Source: Kiloniellales bacterium (GTDB lineage Bacteria; Pseudomonadota; Alphaproteobacteria; Kiloniellales; JAKSBE01). Taken from it: DNA of 8,187 nt. Shown in pieces: positions 1 to 5,166 of this stretch (within the stretch, counting starts at the first letter, position 1; every line of letters starts with the position of its first letter). A model generated the notes under the pieces. It saw only the letters and a program-made list of their open reading frames with translations. It was not told the origin of the DNA and did not search any database. Position numbers and translations under genes: made by a program. The stretch is taken from assembly GCA_030067055.1 (NCBI GenBank), contig JASJAL010000077.1, positions 1 to 8,187 of the forward strand. Reading direction: 5' to 3'.

Positions 1-95
1 ACCCGGCCGTCCTTCATGGGCACGTTGAAGTCGACCCGGACCAGCACCCGCCGGCCCGCCGGGTCGAGGTCGTCGAGGGTCCGAAACGCCGCCAT
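1..95 (-). CDS. pgk: Phosphoglycerate kinase, N-terminal fragment (cut by window edge)
   Basis: The minus strand reads ATG at 93-95 and stays open to the window edge, giving 31 complete codons that begin MAAFRTLDDLDPAGRRVLVR. The stretch VLVRVDFNVP (residues 17-26) fits the phosphoglycerate kinase signature (R-x-D-x-N-x-P). In this family these residues lie in the N-terminal domain that binds 3-phosphoglycerate. The enzyme is cytosolic and interconverts 1,3-bisphosphoglycerate + ADP with 3-phosphoglycerate + ATP in glycolysis and gluconeogenesis. The start is fixed by a perfect AGGAGG ribosome binding site at 104-109 (complement) with 8-nt spacing. The gene is divergent from the neighbouring dehydrogenase. 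About 31 of the roughly 400 residues usual for the family are visible, so integrity of the rest cannot be judged. Confidence 0.93.
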   Translation of the reverse strand, partial: MAAFRTLDDLDPAGRRVLVRVDFNVPMKDGR

Positions 96-103
96 CCTGC
101 CGT

Positions 104-109
104 CCTCCT
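104..109 (-). promoter_or_regulatory. Strong ribosome binding site of pgk
   Basis: The complement reads AGGAGG, a perfect Shine-Dalgarno core, 8 nt upstream of the pgk ATG (93-95). It decides the pgk start and is the strongest such site in the window, which suits a highly expressed glycolytic enzyme. Confidence 0.85.
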
Positions 110-129
110 GCCTCTGGTGTTGGCGTCGA

Positions 130-158
130 GCTATGCCCCAGACGGGCGCGCCGGGCAA
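130..158 (-). promoter_or_regulatory. Candidate sigma-70-type promoter of pgk
   Basis: On the minus strand, TTGCCC (complement of 153-158, 4 of 6 matches to TTGACA) is followed after 17 bp by CATAGC (complement of 130-135, 3 of 6 matches to TATAAT). Transcription would start near base 123, giving a 5' leader of about 28 nt that contains the AGGAGG site. This is a motif match by eye in a GC-rich region and is not strong. Confidence 0.3.
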
Positions 159-196
159 GCCCGCGGCCGTCACGAAAGGGGTCACAGAGAGTCCCA

Positions 197-225
197 TTGA
201 CAGGCCTGGCCGGGTTTTCCAGCTT
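197..225 (+). promoter_or_regulatory. Candidate promoter of the SDR-methyltransferase unit
   Basis: A perfect -35 hexamer, TTGACA, lies at 197-202. With a 17-bp spacer the -10 would be CAGCTT at 220-225, which keeps only the second A and last T of TATAAT and is therefore poor. The -35 box sits 31-36 bases before the ATG at 233, so this promoter would start transcription at or next to the start codon. The -35 match is seen directly; promoter function is inferred. Confidence 0.3.
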
Positions 226-232
226 CTAGGGC

Positions 233-1015
233 ATGAGATATCGCTTCGCGCTCATCACCGGTGCGACCAGCGGCATCGGCGAGGCCCTGGCCAAGACGCT
301 GCCCGCCGAGACCGGACTGCTGCTGACCGGCCGTGACGGCGAGCGCCTGTTGGCGCTGAAGGCTGAGCTGGGTCACGGCAAACGGCAGGTCGAGACCCTG
401 GTCGCAGACCTGGCCGAGGACGCCGGGCGCGACGCGGTCATCGCCGCCGCCGAAGCGCTGCCGCTCGACCTGCTGGTCAACAATGCGGGGATCGGCCAGG
501 TCGGCCCGGCGCTCGAGATCCCGGCCGCGCGCGAGCGGGAGATGGCCGAGGTCAACGTGGTGGCCCCGGTGGTCCTGACCCGGGCCTTGCTGCCCGGCAT
601 GTTGGCGCGGGCCAGGTCCGAGCGGCGGCGGGCCGGGCTGATCGTGGTCGCCTCGATCATGGCTTTCCAGCCGGCGCCGATGATGGCGACCTACGCCGCC
701 AGCAAGGCCTTCGATCTGCACTACGCCGAGGCCCTGGCGGCCGAACTCGCCGGTCAGCCGATCGACGTCCTGGCCCTCTGCCCCGGCGGCACCCGGACCC
801 GCTTTGGCGCGCGGGCCGGGATCCAAGCCGGGCGCAGCGACGGCTGGGACAGCCCCGAGCGGGTCGCGCGCGAGGCCCTGGCGGCCTTGGGCCAACGGAG
901 CGTCCACGTCGTCGGTGGCCGAAACCGCCTGGTGACCTCGGTGCCGCGCTTCCTGCCAAGGCGCACGGTGGCGGCGCTCTACCGCCGGGCTTTGGCCGGC
1001 ATGGGTAGCGCCTGA
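233..1015 (+). CDS. Short-chain dehydrogenase/reductase (classical SDR, DltE/COG0300-like)
   Basis: This 260-residue protein has the length and full motif set of a classical SDR, a cytosolic NAD(P)-dependent oxidoreductase with one Rossmann domain. The cofactor loop TGATSGIG is at residues 9-16, NNAG at 83-86, the tetrad Asn is probably N108, the catalytic Ser is S141, and YAASK supplies Y154 and K158. Ser-Tyr spacing is 13, as expected. PGG at 184-186 matches the usual post-catalytic Pro-Gly. The style (GRDGERLLAL after strand 2) is that of the COG0300 group; the substrate cannot be told from sequence. The start is forced: an in-frame TAG lies at 227-229 and no later start keeps the cofactor loop. 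The only Shine-Dalgarno-like bases (AGGG, 228-231) are too close to the ATG. The stop overlaps the next gene by one base, so the two are probably co-translated. Confidence 0.9.
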   Translation: MRYRFALITGATSGIGEALAKTLPAETGLLLTGRDGERLLALKAELGHGKRQVETLVADLAEDAGRDAVIAAAEALPLDLLVNNAGIGQVGPALEIPAAREREMAEVNVVAPVVLTRALLPGMLARARSERRRAGLIVVASIMAFQPAPMMATYAASKAFDLHYAEALAAELAGQPIDVLALCPGGTRTRFGARAGIQAGRSDGWDSPERVAREALAALGQRSVHVVGGRNRLVTSVPRFLPRRTVAALYRRALAGMGSA

Positions 1016-2049
1016 TGGCCGGTCCCTTGGAGCGCACCGCCTATGCCCTGGGCCAGACCGCCCGGGCCGGGATCTACTGGGGCCAGTACTGGCTGTCCGG
1101 CCGGCTGACCACGCCGGTCAAGGCCACCCGGCCGATCGACAAGCCGATGCCGGGCACCCGCCGGGTCCTGGACGGCCTGCGCGCGCTCTTCGCCCAGGAC
1201 TGGCGCAACATAGAGGCCGGCTACTACCGACTGCCGCACGACCTGGCGGCTTCTCCGGTCCAGGCCGTGGCCCGGGCCGGCGCCTACTTCTCGGACCTGG
1301 CCAAGGTCGAGGCCCGGCGCCACGCCGGCAGCAACAGCGAGGTCTTCGAAGCGCCGCACAAGCAGCGCTATCCCCGCTACTTCCTGCAGAATTTCCACTA
1401 TCAGACCGACGGCTACCTCAGCCGGGAATCGGCCGAGCTCTATGACCACCAGGTCGAGGTGCTGTTCGGCGGCGGCGCCGACGCCATGCGCCGCCAGGCC
1501 TTGGTGCCTCTGTATGGTTTTCTCAAGGAAAGGCGGATCCGCGAGACCCGGCTGCTCGACCTGGGCTGCGGCACCGGGCGCTTCCTGTCCTTCGTCAAGG
1601 ACAACTACCCGCGCCTGGCCGCCACCGCGCTCGACCTCAGTCCCTATTACCTGGAGCGGGCGCAGGACCTGTTACGGCCGTGGCGGGACATCGCCTTCGT
1701 TCAGGCCCCGGCCGAGGAGACCGGCCTGCCCGACGCCAGCTTCGATGTTGTCACCGCGGTCTTTCTGTTCCACGAGCTGCCGGCCAAGGTGCGCCGCGCG
1801 GTCGCGGCCGAGGCGGCGCGCCTGCTGAAGCCCGGCGGCCTTTTCCTGCTGGTCGACTCACTGCAGCTCGGCGACGTGCCGGAATACGACGGCCTGATCG
1901 AGTATTTCCCGGTAGCCTTCCACGAGCCCTACTACCTGGAATACGCGAAAAGCGACCTGGAGGCGTTGTTCTCGGAGGCCGGTCTGCGGACCGAGGACGT
2001 CACCCTGGCCTATTTCTCGCGGGTGATGGCACTCCGCAAGCCAAATTAG
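1015..2049 (+). CDS. Class I SAM-dependent methyltransferase with an uncharacterised N-terminal region
   Basis: This 344-residue protein has two parts. The C-terminal half is a class I SAM-dependent methyltransferase domain: motif I LDLGCGTG at 181-188, an acidic residue after strand 2 (D207 in ALDLSP), DASFDVVTAVFLFHEL at 240-255 (strand 4 region), and LKPGG at 271-275 ahead of strand 5, as in UbiE/COQ5-like enzymes. Residues 1-170 lie outside that fold. They are rich in aromatic residues and contain a conserved-looking block near 119-151 (RYPRYFLQNFHYQTDGYLS followed by LYDHQVEVLF). I recognise this general type from unnamed methyltransferases, but I cannot name a substrate. No signal peptide or clear membrane helix is seen. 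The ATG overlaps the SDR stop (TGATG, 1013-1017), suggesting translational coupling and a shared pathway with the reductase, perhaps on a lipid or quinone-like molecule (speculative). Confidence 0.87.
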   Translation: MAGPLERTAYALGQTARAGIYWGQYWLSGRLTTPVKATRPIDKPMPGTRRVLDGLRALFAQDWRNIEAGYYRLPHDLAASPVQAVARAGAYFSDLAKVEARRHAGSNSEVFEAPHKQRYPRYFLQNFHYQTDGYLSRESAELYDHQVEVLFGGGADAMRRQALVPLYGFLKERRIRETRLLDLGCGTGRFLSFVKDNYPRLAATALDLSPYYLERAQDLLRPWRDIAFVQAPAEETGLPDASFDVVTAVFLFHELPAKVRRAVAAEAARLLKPGGLFLLVDSLQLGDVPEYDGLIEYFPVAFHEPYYLEYAKSDLEALFSEAGLRTEDVTLAYFSRVMALRKPN

Positions 2050-2071
2050 AGTCTTGGCTCTATCAGTGCAC

Positions 2072-2085
2072 TTGACGCGGGTAAA
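2072..2085 (+). promoter_or_regulatory. TTGACG..GTAAA motif, copy 1 (possible -35 box and/or operator)
   Basis: The sequence TTGACGCGGGTAAA starts 22 bases after the methyltransferase stop. TTGACG matches 5 of 6 bases of a sigma-70 -35 box; with a 17-bp spacer the -10 would be TAAACG (2095-2100), a weak match. A closely similar motif recurs at 2170. Its function is inferred from the repetition and from its place before the operon. Confidence 0.3.
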
Positions 2086-2086
2086 G

Positions 2087-2105
2087 CGGACCAATAAACG
2101 GTCCG
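2087..2105 (+). promoter_or_regulatory. Perfect inverted repeat, candidate operator
   Basis: CGGACC at 2087-2092 and GGTCCG at 2100-2105 form 6-bp perfect arms around a 7-base A/T-rich centre (AATAAAC). The size and symmetry suit a dimeric regulator such as a TetR-family protein. The site overlaps the -10 position predicted from the TTGACG at 2072. It could instead form a short RNA hairpin, but no U-tract follows, so terminator function is unlikely. Confidence 0.3.
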
Positions 2106-2169
2106 ATCACGGTCGGGGCTCTCGGCGAGGGGTCGCGAAGATACAAAAGATCAAGGCTTTGGGCGCAAA

Positions 2170-2182
2170 TTGACGCCGTAAA
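2170..2182 (+). promoter_or_regulatory. TTGACG..GTAAA motif, copy 2 (imperfect palindrome)
   Basis: TTGACG-C-CGTAAA is an inverted repeat in which 5 of 6 positions per arm pair around a central C. It resembles copy 1 at 2072, 98 bp upstream. Half-sites of the TTxACG/CGTxAA kind recall operators I remember for MerR-family regulators of acyl-CoA catabolism (LiuR type), but this is from memory and unchecked. TTGACG could also act as a -35 box, though no good -10 follows. Confidence 0.3.
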
Positions 2183-2264
2183 CCTCTCCTTTGGATCTCG
2201 GGCTCATTTTCGCCTTCGGTTACAACGCAAACCGCAAGGTTAATGCTCTGCACTCGGCAGGGCC

Positions 2265-2269
2265 GGGAG
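2265..2269 (+). promoter_or_regulatory. Ribosome binding site fixing the ligase start
   Basis: GGGAG lies 8 nt before the ATG at 2278. This favours that ATG over an in-frame TTG at 2191, which would add 29 residues unlike the family's N-terminus. Confidence 0.65.
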
Positions 2270-2277
2270 CGATAAAG

Positions 2278-3984
2278 ATGGCGGATGGGACAAGCCCTCA
2301 GGGCGCAAAGCCGTGGCTGCGCAATTACGCGCCGGGCGTTCGCTGGGATGCCGGCTATCTCGCCCAGCCCTTGCACAGCATCCTGGACGAAGCGGCGGCC
2401 AAGATGGGGTCGCGGCCCTGCCTGGACTTCCTCGACAAGCACTACACCTTCGCCGAGGTCCTCGACCTGGCCAACCGGGTCGCCAAGGGGCTACAGGAGG
2501 CCGGCGTCAAGCCGGGAGACCGGGTCGGGCTATTGCTGCCCAACACGCCCTACTACGTCGCCGCCTACTTCGGCATCCTGAAGGCCGGCGCGGTGGTGGT
2601 GAACCTGAACCCGCTCTACGCCGAGAAGGAGCTTCGGCACCTGGTCGAGGATTCCGGGACCGAGATCCTCTTCACCCTCGACGTCGGCGCGCTCTACGAC
2701 AAGGTGGCGCAGCTGCTCGTCACGACCCCGCTGCGCCACGCCGTGGTCTGCAAGATGTCGGAAATCCTGCCCTTCCCGAAAAACCTGCTGTTCCCGCTGC
2801 TACGCTTCTCGCAGCTGGCGACCGTTCCGGACGACGACCAGCACATCCGGTTCTCGAAGCTGACCGCCAACGACGGCGTGTTCCAGCCGCAACCGGTCGA
2901 CCCGGTCAAGGACCTGGCGGTGCTGCAGTACACCGGCGGCACCACCGGTCTGTCCAAAGGCGCGATGCTGACCCACGCCAACGTCTACATCAACGCCCGC
3001 CAGCTGAGCGACTGGTTCCCGTCGCGGGAGATCGGCAAGGAGACCCTGCTCTGCGTCCTGCCGCTGTTCCACGTCTTCGCCATGACCGCGATCATGCACT
3101 GGTCGCTGATGAACGGCGGCTCGTTGATCCTGCTGCCGCGCTTCGACCTCGAGCAGCTGCTGAAGGTCATCAACCGGAAGAAGCCCAGCGTGTTCCACGC
3201 GGTCCCGACCCTCTACGCAGCGATCGCCAACCATCCCAAGATCGCCGATTTCGACCTGACCTCGATCAAGTCCTGCATCTCCGGCGGCGCGCCGCTGCCG
3301 ATGGACGTCAAGAAGCGCTTCGAGGCCCTGACCGGCTGCCGCCTGGTCGAGGGCTACGGCCTGTCCGAGGCCTCGCCGGTCCTGAGCTGCAACCCGCTGG
3401 AGGGCGAGAACAAGGCCGGCTCGGTCGGCCAGCCACTGCCGCAGACGACGATCGAGGTCGTTGCCCTGGACGATCCGGACAGGGTCCTGGGCGTCGGCGA
3501 GCGCGGCGAGATCACCGGCACCGGGCCCCAGGTCATGGCCGGCTACTGGCAGAAGCCCGAGGTCTCCGCCAAGACCCTGCGCAAGGGCCGTCTGCACACC
3601 GGAGACGTTGGATATCTGGACGATGATGGCTATCTCTTCATTGTCGACCGGATCAAGGAGATGATCATCGCCAGCGGCTACAAGGTCTATCCGCGGACGG
3701 TGGAGGAGGCGCTCTACGAGCACCCGGCCGTGGTCGAATGCGCGGTGATCGGCGCGCCCGACGACTACCGCGGCGAAACGGTCATGGCAGTGGTCGCCTT
3801 TGCGCCCGACCAGCGGGCGACCGAGGAGGAGCTGACCGATTTCCTCAAGAGCCGTCTGGCGCCGATGGAGATGCCGAAAATCTACAAGTTCCGGGACAGC
3901 CTGCCGAAGACCCCGGTGGGCAAGATCGAGAAGAAGGTCCTGGTGGCCGAATACGTCGGACCGCCCGACCACGAGCCGGGCTGA
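2278..3984 (+). CDS. fadD: Long-chain acyl-CoA ligase (FadD/PimA type, AMP-forming)
   Basis: This 568-residue member of the ANL (acyl-adenylating) family activates a carboxylic acid to acyl-CoA through an acyl-adenylate, using ATP and CoA; it is cytosolic or loosely membrane-associated. Motifs are intact: ATP loop YTGGTTGLSKGA at 218-229, YGLSEASP at 360-367, TGD at 441-443, hinge and A8 motif DRIKEMIIASGYKVYP at 457-472, and the catalytic lysine K549 in PVGKIEKK. The N-terminus (PWLRNY.PGV.W) and length fit the alphaproteobacterial FadD group, also often annotated as dicarboxylate-CoA ligase PimA. A fatty acid substrate is favoured by the neighbours, but medium-chain dicarboxylates cannot be excluded. 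ATG 2278 is chosen for its GGGAG site and family-like start. It is the first gene of a four-gene operon, with the thiolase 39 bp downstream. Codons 442-455 are unusually rich in A/T-ending forms. Confidence 0.92.
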   Translation: MADGTSPQGAKPWLRNYAPGVRWDAGYLAQPLHSILDEAAAKMGSRPCLDFLDKHYTFAEVLDLANRVAKGLQEAGVKPGDRVGLLLPNTPYYVAAYFGILKAGAVVVNLNPLYAEKELRHLVEDSGTEILFTLDVGALYDKVAQLLVTTPLRHAVVCKMSEILPFPKNLLFPLLRFSQLATVPDDDQHIRFSKLTANDGVFQPQPVDPVKDLAVLQYTGGTTGLSKGAMLTHANVYINARQLSDWFPSREIGKETLLCVLPLFHVFAMTAIMHWSLMNGGSLILLPRFDLEQLLKVINRKKPSVFHAVPTLYAAIANHPKIADFDLTSIKSCISGGAPLPMDVKKRFEALTGCRLVEGYGLSEASPVLSCNPLEGENKAGSVGQPLPQTTIEVVALDDPDRVLGVGERGEITGTGPQVMAGYWQKPEVSAKTLRKGRLHTGDVGYLDDDGYLFIVDRIKEMIIASGYKVYPRTVEEALYEHPAVVECAVIGAPDDYRGETVMAVVAFAPDQRATEEELTDFLKSRLAPMEMPKIYKFRDSLPKTPVGKIEKKVLVAEYVGPPDHEPG

Positions 3985-4013
3985 CCCGGCCCGCAGAGGT
4001 CCGTGACGGGAGC

Positions 4014-4018
4014 AAGGA
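4014..4018 (+). promoter_or_regulatory. Ribosome binding site fixing the thiolase start
   Basis: AAGGA ends 5 nt before ATG 4024. An in-frame GTG at 4003 would add seven residues (beginning with codons for TGARNP) that are not thiolase-like; thiolases of this type begin close to the KNVVIAG strand. Confidence 0.6.
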
Positions 4019-4023
4019 ACCCC

Positions 4024-5163
4024 ATGCAGAAGAACGTCGTCATCGCCGGCTTCGCCCGGTCCCCCTTCCACTTCGCCAACAAGGGCGAACTGACCCGGGT
4101 CCGGCCCGACGAGCTGGCCGCCCAGACCGTGCGCGGCCTGATCGAGAAGACCGGCGTCGATCCCAACGAGATCGAGGATCTGATCCTGGGTTGCGCCCTG
4201 CCCGAGGGCGAACAAGGCCTGAACATGGGGCGCCTGGTCGGCTTCCTGGCGGAGTTGCCGATTTCGGTCGCCGGGATGACCGTCAACCGCTTCTGCGGCT
4301 CCTCGATGCAATCGGTGCACATCGCCGCCGGCAACATCCAGCTGGGCGCCGGCGAGGCCTTCATCTGCGCCGGCGTCGAGTCCATGACCCGGGTGCCGAT
4401 CCCGGGCTTCAACCCGCTGCTGCACCCGGTCATGGCCGAGCGCTTCCCACAGGCCTACATGTCGATGGGCGAGACCGCCGAGAACGTCGCCGAGAAGTAC
4501 AAGATCCCGCGCGAGCGCCAGGAGGAGCTGGCCGTGCTCAGCCACCAGAAGGCGGCCAAGGCCCAGGCCGAGGGTCGCTTCCAGGACGAGCTGGTGGCGA
4601 TCACCCAGGGCAACCACAAGGTCGAGGCCGACGGCTGCATCCGCCCGGACACCAACGCCGGGGCTCTGGCCGACCTCAAGCCCGCCTTCAAGGACAGCGG
4701 TAGCGTGACCGCCGCGACCTCCTCGCCGCTGACCGACGGGGCGGCCGCGACCCTGGTCACCTCCGAGGACTTCGCCAAGGCCCACGGCCTGACCCCGCTG
4801 GCCCGGATCAAGTCCGTCGCGGTCGGCGGCTGCGCGCCCGAGATCATGGGCATGGGCCCGGTCGTCGCCAGCGGCAAGGCCATGGAGCGCGCCGGGGTGG
4901 CCGCCAAGGACCTGGACGTGGTCGAGCTCAACGAGGCCTTCGCCTCCCAGGCCCTGGCCTGCATCGACGAGCTCGGGCTCGAGATGGAGAAGATCAACAT
5001 CGACGGCGGCGCCTTGGCCCTGGGCCATCCGCTGGGTGCCACCGGCGCGAGGATCACCGGCAAGGCCGCCCAGGTCATGCACCGCGAAGGCAAGGGCCTG
5101 GCCCTGGCCAGCCAGTGCATCGGCGGCGGCCAGGGTATCGCCACCGTTCTCGAGGCGGCCTGA
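4024..5163 (+). CDS. fadA: Acetyl-CoA C-acyltransferase (3-ketoacyl-CoA thiolase, FadA type)
   Basis: This 379-residue thiolase cleaves 3-ketoacyl-CoA with CoA to acetyl-CoA and a chain shortened by two carbons, the last step of each beta-oxidation turn. All catalytic elements are present: nucleophile C91 in NRFCGSS, NEAF at 303-306, H335 in GHPLGATGAR, and the second active-site cysteine C365 in SQCIGGGQG. The length is typical (about 380-400). Biosynthetic acetoacetyl-CoA thiolases share the fold, but position between an acyl-CoA ligase and a hydratase/dehydrogenase fusion argues for degradation. The start at ATG 4024 rests on AAGGA 5 nt upstream and family-like onset. The next gene begins 3 bp after the stop, so translational coupling is likely, and the two proteins may form a complex as FadA does with FadB (inference). 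Confidence 0.93.
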   Translation: MQKNVVIAGFARSPFHFANKGELTRVRPDELAAQTVRGLIEKTGVDPNEIEDLILGCALPEGEQGLNMGRLVGFLAELPISVAGMTVNRFCGSSMQSVHIAAGNIQLGAGEAFICAGVESMTRVPIPGFNPLLHPVMAERFPQAYMSMGETAENVAEKYKIPRERQEELAVLSHQKAAKAQAEGRFQDELVAITQGNHKVEADGCIRPDTNAGALADLKPAFKDSGSVTAATSSPLTDGAAATLVTSEDFAKAHGLTPLARIKSVAVGGCAPEIMGMGPVVASGKAMERAGVAAKDLDVVELNEAFASQALACIDELGLEMEKINIDGGALALGHPLGATGARITGKAAQVMHREGKGLALASQCIGGGQGIATVLEAA

Positions 5164-5166
5164 GCC

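Larger units (their letters stand above)
2050..2277 (+). other. Intergenic region upstream of the beta-oxidation operon
   Basis: These 228 bases are the longest non-coding stretch in the window and are clearly more A/T-rich than the genes. They most likely hold the operon promoter and operator. Seen in them are two TTGACG..GTAAA motifs (2072-2085 and 2170-2182), a perfect inverted repeat (2087-2105), a small AACC-GCAA-GGTT hairpin with a GNRA-type loop (2230-2241), and the ligase ribosome binding site. No clear rho-independent terminator follows the methyltransferase gene. No convincing -10 box follows either TTGACG, so the transcription start cannot be placed. Confidence 0.6.

Noticed and set aside
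16..336. A 106-codon plus-strand open frame at the left edge.
   Set aside because: It is antisense to the recognisable pgk start, crosses the promoter region and overlaps the SDR in another frame; its product is Arg/Pro/Ser-rich low complexity.
182..907. A 241-codon minus-strand open frame antisense to the SDR gene.
   Set aside because: Same GC-bias effect; the plus-strand SDR has every family motif, while this frame has none.
2066..2173. A 35-codon basic open frame starting with GTG in the intergenic region.
   Set aside because: It has no Shine-Dalgarno sequence and no recognisable motif, and overlaps the candidate operator sites; a short frame of this size is expected by chance.
2191..2277. 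Twenty-nine extra N-terminal residues for the ligase from a TTG at 2191.
   Set aside because: The TTG lacks a ribosome binding site, overlaps the probable regulatory region, and the extension is unlike ligase N-termini. ATG 2278 has GGGAG at 8-nt spacing.
4003..4023. GTG at 4003 as the thiolase start.
   Set aside because: The extra seven residues are not thiolase-like, and ATG 4024 has AAGGA at 5-nt spacing and begins just before the expected first strand.
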